From NCBI GenBank assembly GCA_050949165.1, contig JBMNFF010000001.1:434001-498000 (forward strand): 64,000 bases of DNA. The letters run 5' to 3'. This document shows, one piece after another, positions 25,266 to 33,066 of the stretch (its first letter is position 1; each line of letters starts with the position of its first letter). The position numbers and the translations under genes are program-made. The DNA comes from DAIOXA01 sp050949165 (lineage in GTDB: Bacteria > Bacillota > Proteinivoracia > UBA4975). The notes under the pieces were generated by a model, which worked only from the letters and a program-made list of their open reading frames with translations, did not search any database and was not told the origin of the DNA.

Positions 25266-26778
25266 CTCCTTCCCAGGCCATGCTCCGATAGGAGAGGGCC
25301 TCGGCCATATCCTCGGGCAGGATATTATCTCTGCCCGCCAAATCGGCAATGGTCCTGGTGACCTTGAGAATCCGCTGGTAGGCCCGGGCGCTGAGACGCA
25401 GGCGTCTGAAGGCTGTGCCCAGCAGCAGTTCAGTCTCCCGGTCCAGGCGGCAGTGGGCCTCCACCTCAGCGGTGTCCATGCCGGAATTGAGGCGCCCGGC
25501 GCCCAGGCGCTGTGCTTGCGCTTCCCGTGCCCTGAGCACCCGCTCCCGGACCGCTGCCGAGGGCTCTTCCCGGCCGCTCTGGCGCAATTTGCCATAGCTT
25601 ACCGCCGGCACGTCCACCCACATATCTATTCTGTCTAAGATGGGGCCGGAAAATTTACTGCGATAGCGGGCAATCTGCCCAGGGGTACACCGGCACTCGC
25701 CGCCCTCCACGCCATAATAGCCGCAGGGGCAGGGGTTGGCGGCAGCCACCAGGAGAAAGCGGGCGGGGAACCGGTAGCTGGCCCTGGCCCGGGCAATGGT
25801 AATCCACCCCTCTTCCATGGGTTGGCGCAAGACTTCGATGACTTCCCGGCGAAACTCGGGAAACTCGTCCAAGAAGAGCACGCCGTGATGGGCGAGGCTG
25901 ATTTCTCCCGGCCGGGGTATGCTGCCCCCGCCCACTATCCCAGCCAGGCTGGCCGAATGATGGGGACCGCGAAAGGGCGGCACCGTCACCAGGCGTCCAC
26001 GATCCAGGAGGCCGGCTACGCTGTATACCTGGCTGACTTCCAGGGACTGACGATGATCCAGGGGGGGCATCAGGGTGGGCAGGCAGTTGGCCAGCATGGT
26101 CTTGCCGGAGCCCGGGGGCCCCACCATCAGCAAATTGTGCCCGCCGGCCGCCGCAACCTCCAAAGCCCGTTTGGCCGCATGCTGCCCCTTGACCCGGGCC
26201 AGGTCGTATTGGGGCGGATAGCAGGGGCCCAGGGATTCGGGGGGAGTAGCCGGCATCACCTCCCGCTGCCCCTTGTACCAGGCTACCAGGTCCATAAGCG
26301 TTCGGGCGGGGATGACGGTGAGGCCTTGGATTGCCGCCGCTTCGGCGGCGTTTTCCCAGGGCACCACCATGCTGGCAAAGCCGTGCTGCCTGGCGGCAAT
26401 GGCCATGGAAAGCACTCCCTTGACGGGACGGATCTTTCCCTCCAGCGAGAGCTCGCCGGTAACCAAGGTGTCCAAGAGGCGGTCGGTCCCAGGAATCTGC
26501 CCGCTGGCCGCCAGGATTCCCAGGGCAATGGGCAAGTCCAAGACCGGCCCGTGTTTCTGAATGGCGGCAGGAGCCAGGTTGACGGTTATCCTGTCCGCCG
26601 GCAGCTTAAAGCCGTTGTTGGCCAGGGCTGCCCGCACCCGCTCCCGGGACTCCTTGACGGCGGTGTCCGCCAGGCCAACAATGTCAAAATGGGGAAAGCC
26701 CCGGCTGACATCCACTTCCACCAGGGTCAACATCCCCTCCCACCCCGTCAGCGTACAGCTCTTCAAAACCGCCAACAT
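25252..26778 (-). CDS. comM: YifB/ComM-family Mg chelatase-like AAA+ ATPase
   Basis: A 508-residue protein with an N-terminal Lon-substrate-like ribosomal S5 fold (VEVDVSRGFPHFDIVGLAD), then an AAA+ core with Walker A MVGPPGSGKTMLA (about residue 220) and Walker B VLFLDEFPEF. A cysteine-rich insertion follows (NPCPCGYYG, GGECRCTPGQ), then a C-terminal lid domain. ComM helicases drive branch migration in natural transformation and are widespread in non-competent species. GGGGGG lies about 8 bases before the ATG. It precedes mnmM with overlap. Confidence 0.93.
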   Translation of the reverse strand: MLAVLKSCTLTGWEGMLTLVEVDVSRGFPHFDIVGLADTAVKESRERVRAALANNGFKLPADRITVNLAPAAIQKHGPVLDLPIALGILAASGQIPGTDRLLDTLVTGELSLEGKIRPVKGVLSMAIAARQHGFASMVVPWENAAEAAAIQGLTVIPARTLMDLVAWYKGQREVMPATPPESLGPCYPPQYDLARVKGQHAAKRALEVAAAGGHNLLMVGPPGSGKTMLANCLPTLMPPLDHRQSLEVSQVYSVAGLLDRGRLVTVPPFRGPHHSASLAGIVGGGSIPRPGEISLAHHGVLFLDEFPEFRREVIEVLRQPMEEGWITIARARASYRFPARFLLVAAANPCPCGYYGVEGGECRCTPGQIARYRSKFSGPILDRIDMWVDVPAVSYGKLRQSGREEPSAAVRERVLRAREAQAQRLGAGRLNSGMDTAEVEAHCRLDRETELLLGTAFRRLRLSARAYQRILKVTRTIADLAGRDNILPEDMAEALSYRSMAWEGDDYY

Positions 26779-26797
26779 AAAACAGCCCCCCAGTCAA

Positions 26798-26811
26798 ATT
26801 GAATATTCAAT
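26798..26811. repeat. 14-bp palindrome upstream of comM
   Basis: The sequence attgaatattcaat is a perfect palindrome 20 bases upstream of the comM ATG, in the 109-base gap after yraN. It could be an operator or chance AT-rich symmetry. Confidence 0.4.
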
Positions 26812-26887
26812 CCCCCTGGGAGGTTTTCCTGCCTATTCAGATAATTTTCCCTTACCCGGGCAATCATTATTTTCGACAAATACACCG

Positions 26888-27244
26888 CTATTTCGCCAGA
26901 AAGGCGTTTTTAAACCAGCGATACTGCCAGCGCCCGCCCCGATAATCGATGGAAAAGACGTCGAAGCGGAAGGAATATCCCTGGAGATTTTCCACCTTAG
27001 CATACCAGCGGGCCAGCCTGGAAATCCGGGCCTGTTTGGCCGGAGTCACCGATTCCCAGGCCTCGCCGTAGCCATCTCCCTTCCTGGTCTTGACCTCGGC
27101 AAAGACAATGGTCTCGCCCTTTTTGATCACCATGTCCAACTCGCCCAAGGGGCAGCGCCAATTGCGGGCCAGGATCTCATAGCCTTCGGCCAGGGCTGCG
27201 GCCACAGCCAGCTCCTCCCCTTCTCTGCCCCGCTCCCTATACAT
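26888..27244 (-). CDS. yraN: UPF0102 family protein YraN
   Basis: A 118-residue member of the YraN/UPF0102 family with a restriction-endonuclease-like fold: RNWRCPLGELDMVIKKGETIVFAEVKTRKG contains the G-E-(I/L)-D...E-V-K-x-R core (landmarks GELDMV and FAEVKTRKG). The function is not established; it is commonly next to rnhB, as here. I chose ATG 27244; a GTG at 27253 is also open. The 5' end overlaps rnhB by 8 bases. Confidence 0.92.
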   Translation of the reverse strand: MYRERGREGEELAVAAALAEGYEILARNWRCPLGELDMVIKKGETIVFAEVKTRKGDGYGEAWESVTPAKQARISRLARWYAKVENLQGYSFRFDVFSIDYRGGRWQYRWFKNAFLAK

Positions 27245-27839
27245 CGGCCACACCCCGAAAGCTCTGCCGGTGCAGGGGGCAGGGCCCGTATTTTTTCAGG
27301 GCCTGGAAATGCTCCCGGGTGGGGTAGCCCTTGTTCTGAATGAAGTTGTACTGGGGATATTCCCGATGGTAATGGGCCATGAGCTTGTCCCGATATACCT
27401 TGGCCACGATGGAGGCGGCGGCTATGGCGGCGGACTTGCTGTCCCCTTTGATTATCCCCTCCAGCTTTACTCTGCCGACCAGGGCCTCAGGCTCCAGGGC
27501 GTCCACCAGAAGATAACCGGGTTTGGTCCTGAGATTTTCCCATGCCTTGAGCATTGCCAGTTTGGTGGCGTTGAGGATATTGATCTCGTCGATGACCCCA
27601 TTGTCCACCACTCCGATGCCGAGGCTCAGGCACTTGGCGATGATCTCCTTATTCAGGGCCAGCCGCTTCTTGGCCGACAAGGCCTTGGAGTCGGCCAACA
27701 GATCGATGCAGCCCCGATCAAAGACGGCTATTGCCGCCACCACCGGACCGGCCAAGGGTCCCCGCCCCACTTCATCGCAGCCCCCAACCGTCCCAAAGCC
27801 CTGCCGCAACAGCTCCTCTTCCCTCTCCCAGCTCGCCAC
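27237..27839 (-). CDS. rnhB: Ribonuclease HII
   Basis: RNase HII removes ribonucleotides from DNA and RNA from RNA:DNA hybrids. The 200-residue protein has the motif GCDEVGRGPLAGPVVAAIAV (residues ~20-39) with the first metal-binding Asp-Glu, DSKALSAKKR, the catalytic Asp in YLLVDAL, and KGDSKSAAIAAASIVAKVYRD in short landmarks GDSKSAAIAAASI. The GTG start has GGAGGAG six bases upstream, 1 base after the rbgA stop. Confidence 0.96.
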   Translation of the reverse strand: MASWEREEELLRQGFGTVGGCDEVGRGPLAGPVVAAIAVFDRGCIDLLADSKALSAKKRLALNKEIIAKCLSLGIGVVDNGVIDEINILNATKLAMLKAWENLRTKPGYLLVDALEPEALVGRVKLEGIIKGDSKSAAIAAASIVAKVYRDKLMAHYHREYPQYNFIQNKGYPTREHFQALKKYGPCPLHRQSFRGVADV

Positions 27840-27840
27840 C

Positions 27841-28641
27841 TTACTCTCCTCCCAAGTCCAAGGTAATCTTGCCCAGGCGGCCGGAGCGGAAATCCCAAAC
27901 CACCATCTCGGCAGCCTTTTCCAGGTCCGGCTGACCGCCCTTGCTCACAAGGCTCTTGGCCCGGGCGATGTCTTCCAGGCTGAGTTGCGCGCAGCCATAC
28001 CGTTCCTGGAGGGCCTTGGGATAATTGGCTGCCAGGAATTCCAGCAGCCACCCGGCCACCTGAGGGATGGGCAGAATCTCGTCCTTAATGCAGCCCGAAG
28101 CCGCCAACTTGAAGCCCGTCAAGCGGTCATCAATTTTGGGCCAGAGGATTCCCGGCATATCCAGCATCTCCAGGTGAGGAGAAATCTTGATCCACTGCTG
28201 ACTACGGGTGATTCCCGGCCTGTCCCCGACCTTGGCGGAGCGGCGCCGGGCCAGAAGGTTGATGAGGGTGGACTTGCCCACATTGGGAATCCCCACCACC
28301 ATCACCCGCCAGGGCCGGGCAAAGCGCTTGCGCAAGTTCTCGTCCAGGTATGTATGGACAAAATTCAGTAAGTGCTGCCGCTGCTTATTGTCGCGAAGAG
28401 ATACCGCCAGAGTACCGCCCCGCTCTGTCCAGACCGCAGTCTCCCTGGGGTCAGCCAGGTCGGCTTTGGCCAACACCAGCAATGTGGGCTTACTGCCAGC
28501 CAACTCATAGAGCAGCGGATTTTGACTGCTCCGGGGCAGGCGAGCATCAGCCAGGTGGATGACGGCATCCACCAGCTTCAGGGACTGGGCAATCAGGCGT
28601 CGGGTCTTGGCCATATGCCCTGGGTACCAATGAATATCCAT
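27841..28641 (-). CDS. rbgA: Ribosome biogenesis GTPase RbgA (YlqF) with altered G4 motif
   Basis: RbgA is a circularly permuted GTPase needed for late assembly of the 50S subunit. The N-terminus MDIHWYPGHMAKTRR is diagnostic, followed by DARLPRSSQNP, the G4 site, then G1 GIPNVGKSTLIN and G3 DMPGILWPK. The G4 motif reads LAKAD where the family normally has NKxD; the nucleotides TTGGCCAAAGCCGAC support it. G3 has DMPG instead of DTPG. These are base-recognition positions, so the protein may bind nucleotide atypically. ATG 28641 gives 266 residues; a GTG at 28650 overlaps the SD. Confidence 0.93.
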   Translation of the reverse strand: MDIHWYPGHMAKTRRLIAQSLKLVDAVIHLADARLPRSSQNPLLYELAGSKPTLLVLAKADLADPRETAVWTERGGTLAVSLRDNKQRQHLLNFVHTYLDENLRKRFARPWRVMVVGIPNVGKSTLINLLARRRSAKVGDRPGITRSQQWIKISPHLEMLDMPGILWPKIDDRLTGFKLAASGCIKDEILPIPQVAGWLLEFLAANYPKALQERYGCAQLSLEDIARAKSLVSKGGQPDLEKAAEMVVWDFRSGRLGKITLDLGGE

Positions 28642-28665
28642 CCCTGCCACACCTCCTGGCTCGAG

Positions 28666-28860
28666 TTATTCTCCCTGTTTGATATTATACCACTGGACTA
28701 TGCTCAGGATAAGATAGGCCAGCCAAACCAAAGCGGTTGTTGCAGCCATAATTTTTATTACTATAGATTGATTTTCCATACTCCCATAATAAGCTGACAT
28801 TCCAAGCCAGGAAAGAGTAATGATTAGAGCTGGTATGGATCTTATTGCTGCACGCTTCAA
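28666..28860 (-). CDS. Small two-helix membrane protein, unknown
   Basis: A 64-residue hydrophobic protein beginning MKRAAIRSIPALIITLSWLG. It has one helix at about residues 8-26 and a second at about 34-58 (IMAATTALVWLAYLILSIVQW). I chose TTG 28860 because GGGAGGT lies 8 bases upstream; a longer open frame upstream passes through the rplS terminator and is not credible. The base composition is more AT-rich than its neighbours. It lies between rplS and rbgA after a terminator, so it probably has its own weak promoter. I do not recognise the family. Confidence 0.6.
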   Translation of the reverse strand: MKRAAIRSIPALIITLSWLGMSAYYGSMENQSIVIKIMAATTALVWLAYLILSIVQWYNIKQGE

Positions 28861-28996
28861 TTCTTTATACCTCCCAGCCCCTGTGGATAACAGGATTCCA
28901 AGGTTGCAACCCTTACCATATAACGCTTTGACTGTACTTACCCTCACATCAATGCCACACACTCCACGTGAAAGCAGTCGATTCCCTTGGTAATAT

Positions 28997-29034
28997 AGGA
29001 AAAATGGACAAAGGGAACCTTCCCCTTTGTCCAT
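28997..29034 (-). terminator. Rho-independent terminator after rplS
   Basis: On the minus strand a 12-bp stem ATGGACAAAGGG/CCCTTTGTCCAT with a 7-base loop is followed by TTTTCC. It closes the ylxM-ffh-...-rplS operon. The bases 28861-28996 upstream of the next gene show no further feature. Confidence 0.9.
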
Positions 29035-29038
29035 AGAA

Positions 29039-29386
29039 CTAGCGTCTGACTTCCTTAATGCGGGCAGCCTTGCCGGTGCGGCTACGCAGGTAGTACAACT
29101 TGGCTCTGCGCACACGACCGCGGCGGACCACTTCAATCCGGTCCACCTTGGGCGCATGAATTGGAAAGGTTCTCTCTACGCCGACGCCGTATGAAATCCG
29201 GCGCAGGGTAAAGGTTTCCCTCAAGCCCGAACCCTGGCGCTTGATAACCACGCCTTCAAACACCTGGATTCTTTCCCGGCTGCCTTCGACGACGCGGACA
29301 TGGGCCCGCACGGTATCGCCGGGTTTAAAATCGGGAAGATCAGCCTTAAACTGCTGCTTTTCCAGTTCTCTGATTATATTGCTCAT
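29039..29386 (-). CDS. rplS: 50S ribosomal protein L19
   Basis: L19 (bL19) lies at the subunit interface. The 115-residue protein has FKPGDTVRAHVRVVEGSRERIQVFEGVVIKR and the C-terminal signature RRGRVRRAKLYYLRSRTGKAARIKE (landmarks KPGDTVRAHV, QVFEGVV, RAKLYYLRSRTGKAARI). AAGGAGG precedes the ATG. It is the last gene of the ffh operon and is followed at once by a strong terminator. Confidence 0.98.
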   Translation of the reverse strand: MSNIIRELEKQQFKADLPDFKPGDTVRAHVRVVEGSRERIQVFEGVVIKRQGSGLRETFTLRRISYGVGVERTFPIHAPKVDRIEVVRRGRVRRAKLYYLRSRTGKAARIKEVRR

Positions 29387-29426
29387 GCTCTTTCTCGCCT
29401 CCTTGTCAAGTAGTAAAACCGCCGCG

Positions 29427-30104
29427 TCAGTCTGTGTCCAGGAGATCCGGACGAACTGCCCGGGTCTTTTTAAGGGCCATTTCCTGACGCCAGCGCCTGA
29501 TTTCTTGATGATTGCCGGATAAGAGGACTTCCGGCACTTCCATCCCCCGAAAATTGGCCGGCCGGGTGTAGTGGGGGTGTTCCAAGAGACCCCTTTGAAA
29601 GGACTCCTGGGCTATGGACTCGTGATTGCCCAGGACGCCGGGCAAGAGCCTGGCCACTGCGTCCACCACCACCAGAGCCGGGAGCTCGCCCCCGGTAAGG
29701 ACATAGTCTCCGATGGACAATTCCATGGTAGCCAAGTTATCCAGCACCCGCTGGTCAATGCCCTCATAGTGGCCGCAGATAAATATCAAGTGCGCTTTGC
29801 CGGCCAGGGTGTGGGCCAGCTGCTGGTCAAAGCGCCGCCCACCCGGGGACATGACGATGACCTCTGCCCCTTGACCGGGGTCCAGGTGCTCCACTGCCCG
29901 AAACAGGGGCTCCGGCTTTAAAACCATGCCGGCGCCGCCGCCATAGGGGTAGTCGTCCACCTGCCGATGTCTGTCCTCGGTAAAATCCCGCAGATCCACT
30001 GGATTGACGGAGATAATTTGCCTCTCCATGGCCCGCCCCAGGATGCTGTATTCCGAGAGGGCCCGAACCACTTCGGGAAAAATCGTGATGATATCCACCC
30101 TCAT
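29427..30104 (-). CDS. trmD: tRNA (guanine37-N1)-methyltransferase TrmD
   Basis: TrmD is a SPOUT-fold, SAM-dependent enzyme that methylates G37 next to the anticodon and prevents frameshifting. The 225-residue protein has VDIITIFPEVV at the N-terminus, the knot region ICGHYEGIDQRV and SIGDYVLTGGELPAL, and the acceptor-site Asp-containing GGGAGMVLKPEP. It overlaps the rimM stop by 4 bases (ATGA) and lies 40 bases before rplS. Confidence 0.97.
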   Translation of the reverse strand: MRVDIITIFPEVVRALSEYSILGRAMERQIISVNPVDLRDFTEDRHRQVDDYPYGGGAGMVLKPEPLFRAVEHLDPGQGAEVIVMSPGGRRFDQQLAHTLAGKAHLIFICGHYEGIDQRVLDNLATMELSIGDYVLTGGELPALVVVDAVARLLPGVLGNHESIAQESFQRGLLEHPHYTRPANFRGMEVPEVLLSGNHQEIRRWRQEMALKKTRAVRPDLLDTD

Positions 30105-30604
30105 TCCAGAAGACCCTCCAGGGGCACGATTTCCATGCGCTTGTTGGCCACATCCACCCGCCGCACGACGGATTTCAGAGCGGGTATCAGCAACGAATCG
30201 CCCTGAGGCCTCTCCACCTCGTAGGCGGCGTTGGCGGGCAGGTGGAGGATGCGAGTAATCTTTCCCACCAGGGTTTGGCTGGTGAGGTCCCAGACCTCCA
30301 TGCCCTCCAGCTCAAAATCATAATAGTGATCCGGAGGCAGGGGGATGGCGTCAGCGTAATCCACCACTAACTCCCAGTTTTTAAGCATATCGGCCTGATT
30401 GCGGTCGCTGACTTCCCGGCACTGGATGATGAAGATATTTTTGTGTTGGCGCACTTTCTGGACGTGCAACTGCCGGGTCTTGTCGCCCTGGCGAACAGTG
30501 ATCACATCCAGCGCATAGAAGCGCTGGGGAAAGTCCGTGTGGGGCTTTACCTTAAACTCGCCTCGTACCCCGTGGGAACCAACGATTTCACCGATTGTCA
30601 GCAC
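30101..30604 (-). CDS. rimM: 16S rRNA processing protein RimM
   Basis: RimM is a 30S assembly factor that binds S19. The N-terminal RimM barrel begins LTIGEIVGSHGVRGEFKVKP and the C-terminal PRC-barrel includes YYDFELEGMEVWDL and LLIPALKSVVRRVD. I chose GTG 30604 (167 residues), with GGAG 8 bases upstream; a GTG at 30613 overlaps the SD. It lies between khpA and trmD as usual, but no ylqD gene is present between khpA and rimM. Confidence 0.95.
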   Translation of the reverse strand: MLTIGEIVGSHGVRGEFKVKPHTDFPQRFYALDVITVRQGDKTRQLHVQKVRQHKNIFIIQCREVSDRNQADMLKNWELVVDYADAIPLPPDHYYDFELEGMEVWDLTSQTLVGKITRILHLPANAAYEVERPQGDSLLIPALKSVVRRVDVANKRMEIVPLEGLLE

Positions 30605-30618
30605 AGCCACCACTCCGG

Positions 30619-30849
30619 TTAACCGACAATATCCACATTGACCCTCTTGTCGGTCCTTGCGGCAGCAGCCGATATCAGCAGGCGCATTGCCTTGGCAATT
30701 TTGCCCTTCTTGCCGATAACCTTGCCCATATCTTCCGGAGCGACACTTAGCTCCAGGGTCAGATCGCTGCTGGTGATCTTTCTGGTCACCTTAACAGCAT
30801 CGGGATTGTCGACCAGGGACTTGGCCATGAATTCCAGCAGTTCATCCAT
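30619..30849 (-). CDS. khpA: KH-domain RNA-binding protein KhpA (YlqC)
   Basis: A 76-residue KH-domain protein with the nucleic-acid-binding loop GKVIGKKGKIAKAMR (GxxG as GKKG, about residues 45-50). In Bacillota KhpA pairs with KhpB and affects cell elongation and small RNAs. ATG 30849 has AAAGGGGGT upstream. Earlier in-frame codons belong to rpsP. It lies between rpsP and rimM in the ffh operon. Confidence 0.95.
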   Translation of the reverse strand: MDELLEFMAKSLVDNPDAVKVTRKITSSDLTLELSVAPEDMGKVIGKKGKIAKAMRLLISAAAARTDKRVNVDIVG

Positions 30850-30863
30850 TGACAATACCCCCT

Positions 30864-31106
30864 TTAGATAATGCCCTGCTTTTTCAACAGGTCCTTGACG
30901 GTATCCGAGGGCTGGGCGCCGGTGGAGAGCCAAGCCTTTGCCCTGTCGGCATCGACTTTGATATCGGCTGGTTCGGTAATGGGGTTGTAGTAACCGATTT
31001 CCTCAATTACACGACCATCCCTGGGTGAACGGGAATCAGCTACGACAATACGGTAAAAAGGACGCTTTTTTGCTCCCATTCTTCTCAGACGAATTCTCAC
31101 TGCCAT
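30864..31106 (-). CDS. rpsP: 30S ribosomal protein S16
   Basis: S16 is an early-binding small-subunit protein. The 80-residue sequence begins MAVRIRLRRMGAKKRPFYRI and contains VADSRSPRDGRVIEEIGYYNP in part (ADSRSPRDGR, IGYYNP). The ATG has a GGAGGTG SD. It follows ffh by 27 bases. Confidence 0.98.
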   Translation of the reverse strand: MAVRIRLRRMGAKKRPFYRIVVADSRSPRDGRVIEEIGYYNPITEPADIKVDADRAKAWLSTGAQPSDTVKDLLKKQGII

Positions 31107-31133
31107 TGATTTTCACCTCCTGCATAGTAGCAA

Positions 31134-32456
31134 TTAAAACTTAAAAGGAAAATTTAATCTTCCCTTTTTGGCTTGTTTTGGGTCAAATTGCTTGAACATC
31201 TTCTGCATCATGGCGAACTGTTTAAGCAACTTGTTGACATGCTGCACCGAAGTACCGCTGCCCCGGGCTATGCGCTTGCGGCGGCTGCCGTTGATTATGC
31301 TGGGGTTCAGCCGCTCCGCCGGGGTCATGGAAGCGATAATGGCATCAAAGCGCACCAATTCACGCTCATCAAGCTGCATATTGCCCAATTTGGCGGCGCC
31401 GGGCAGCATCGCCACGATTTCATCCAGGGAACCCATGCTCCGAAACTGTCTGAGCTGGTCCCGGAAATCCTCCAGGGTAAACTGCTGCTTGCGCAGCTTT
31501 TCCTGAAGCTTAAGGGCTTGCTCCTGGTCAAAGGCAGCCTCTGCCCTTTCGATGAGGGTGAGGACATCGCCCATGCCCAGAATCTGTGAGGCCATGCGCT
31601 GGGGATGAAACTGCTCCAGCTGATCGGTCTTTTCTCCCACCCCTACAAACTTTATGGGCTTGCCGGTAACGGCCCGCACCGAGAGGGCGGCCCCGCCCCG
31701 GGTATCACTGTCCAGCTTGGTGAGGATGAGGCTGTCGATGAGGCCGCGGCTGGAAAAACCCTGGGCGATGTTGACAGCGTCCTGGCCGGTCATGGCATCC
31801 AGGACCAAGATTATCTCGGTGGGGGAAGTCAAAGCCTTAATTTCCTCCAGTTCCCGCATGAGCTGGTCGTCCAGGTGCAAGCGGCCGGCAGTGTCAAAGA
31901 GGATGGCATCGTGCTCGGCCTGTTTCAGAAAGACCAGGGCCTCCCGGGCTATGGCTACGGGGTTGTCGCCCCGGGGTCGATGGCAGTCGATGCCGCCATC
32001 TCGGGCGGCAATCTCCAGTTGCTCCCGGGCGGCGGGGCGGTAGGTGTCGAGGCTGATGACCACCGGCTTCTTGCCCTTGCCCTTCAGGCGCCGGGCCAGC
32101 TTCACCGTAGTGGTGGTCTTGCCGGCGCCCTGGAGCCCCACCAGCATGTACACCGACTTGCCCTGGGATAGACTCAGGGGGACAGTGTCGCCCCCCAACA
32201 GGGCCGAAAGCTCATCCCGGACGATTTTAATGACTTGCTGGCCGGGAGTGAGGGAAGCGAGGATTTCCGAACCGGTACACTTTTCCTGCAGGGCGGCAAT
32301 AAAATCCTTAACCACCTTGTAGTTGACATCGGCCTCCAACAGCGCCAATTTTATCTCCTTGAGGGCGGCTTTAACATCGGCGGCGCTGAGCCGGCCCCGT
32401 CCCCGGAGCTTGCCCATGATGTCCTGCAGGCGTCGGGAAAGACCAGAAAAAACCAT
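31134..32456 (-). CDS. ffh: Signal recognition particle GTPase Ffh
   Basis: Ffh binds SRP RNA and signal peptides and docks with FtsY. N domain (~1-90), then G domain with G1 GLQGAGKTTTTVKLA (about 107-121), DTYRPAAREQL, G3 DTAGRL and G4 TKLD, then a methionine-rich M domain with the RNA-binding RRKRIARGSGTSVQHVNKLL (cited as RKRIARGSG). The length of 440 residues is typical. ylxM precedes it by 13 bases. No SRP RNA gene was seen in this window. Confidence 0.98.
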   Translation of the reverse strand: MVFSGLSRRLQDIMGKLRGRGRLSAADVKAALKEIKLALLEADVNYKVVKDFIAALQEKCTGSEILASLTPGQQVIKIVRDELSALLGGDTVPLSLSQGKSVYMLVGLQGAGKTTTTVKLARRLKGKGKKPVVISLDTYRPAAREQLEIAARDGGIDCHRPRGDNPVAIAREALVFLKQAEHDAILFDTAGRLHLDDQLMRELEEIKALTSPTEIILVLDAMTGQDAVNIAQGFSSRGLIDSLILTKLDSDTRGGAALSVRAVTGKPIKFVGVGEKTDQLEQFHPQRMASQILGMGDVLTLIERAEAAFDQEQALKLQEKLRKQQFTLEDFRDQLRQFRSMGSLDEIVAMLPGAAKLGNMQLDERELVRFDAIIASMTPAERLNPSIINGSRRKRIARGSGTSVQHVNKLLKQFAMMQKMFKQFDPKQAKKGRLNFPFKF

Positions 32457-32469
32457 GAGAAAAATCCTT

Positions 32470-32790
32470 TCAAGTGTTTTTGAGTTTTTCCGTCAGCGCC
32501 CTGGCCCGGGTTAAATCTGCGGCCGCCAGGGCGGAATCCAATTGTGCCAGGAGCTCCTGGCGTTGAAAATGTCTTTCCAGCAATTGAAGCCGGTTTTCAT
32601 AATTGTTCAACTGGGCAATTGTCCGGCGCAATAAATCGTGAACAGCTTGTCGGCTGATCTGAAAATTTTCGGCAATCTCGCCCAGAGAGAGGTCATACTG
32701 ATAGTGATGCTGAAAGAGCTCCTGCTGGCGGTCCGTCAAGAGATTGCCATAAAAATCATATAACAAATTTAACCTGGTCCGTTCATCCAT
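32470..32790 (-). CDS. ylxM: SRP-associated helix-turn-helix protein YlxM
   Basis: A 106-residue UPF0122 protein. The N-terminal winged/HTH region is sigma-region-4-like: LLTDRQQELFQHHYQYDLSLGEIAENFQISRQAVHDLLRR (landmarks LTDRQQELF, EIAENFQISRQAVHDLL). YlxM proteins stimulate SRP GTPases. It heads the operon ylxM-ffh-rpsP-khpA-rimM-trmD-rplS with a strong promoter. A 7-bp inverted repeat lies in its leader. Confidence 0.94.
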   Translation of the reverse strand: MDERTRLNLLYDFYGNLLTDRQQELFQHHYQYDLSLGEIAENFQISRQAVHDLLRRTIAQLNNYENRLQLLERHFQRQELLAQLDSALAAADLTRARALTEKLKNT

Positions 32791-32803
32791 GGCAATCCTC
32801 CAC

Positions 32804-32825
32804 TGTAAAGGGAAAATACTTTACA
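32804..32825 (-). promoter_or_regulatory. Inverted repeat in the ylxM leader
   Basis: TGTAAAG - 8 bases - CTTTACA lies between the promoter -10 and the ylxM start. It could be an operator half-site pair or a leader hairpin. No matching regulator is obvious in the window. Confidence 0.45.
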
Positions 32826-32831
32826 GGTGTT

Positions 32832-32860
32832 AGTTTACTGGTTGCAGCGACAAAAGTCAA
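32832..32860 (-). promoter_or_regulatory. Sigma-A promoter for the ylxM-ffh-rplS operon
   Basis: The minus strand reads TTGACT (32855-32860), 17 bases, TAAACT (32832-32837), a near-consensus promoter upstream of ylxM. Confidence 0.8.
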
Positions 32861-32934
32861 CTGCCCTGGCAAATAAATTGCAACATATCCGCGGCGCTTC
32901 TTGCCCAAAATAATAGCGAGAGGAGGAGTATTAA

Positions 32935-33066
32935 GTGAAGAGAAAGTTTAAGGACATCTTCAGCAAGGAAAGGTTTCAGCAGGAAGTCGCCGAAGAGATT
33001 GCCAAGGATTTTCGAAAAAATTTAACCAACTCCCTCGCCCAAAACGACAAGAACCGCCACAGCTAA
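32935..33066 (+). CDS. 43-residue basic protein convergent with ftsY
   Basis: A short plus-strand gene: GTG at 32935 preceded by GAGAGGAGGAG. It reads MKRKFKDIFSKERFQQEV, then AEEIAKDFRKNL, and ends DKNRHS-TAA. It is highly charged and helix-rich, without a membrane segment. The last codons lie in the left arm of the hairpin that also encodes the ftsY C-terminus, so both proteins end in DKNRHS. I do not recognise it. The strong SD and the lone plus-strand position make it plausible as a real gene; no clear promoter was found in 32861-32934. Confidence 0.55.
   Translation: MKRKFKDIFSKERFQQEVAEEIAKDFRKNLTNSLAQNDKNRHS

Noticed and set aside
24696..25595. A 110-residue N-terminal extension of MnmM
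   Set aside because: The extra part is comM read in another frame; methyltransferase homology starts at ATG 25265.
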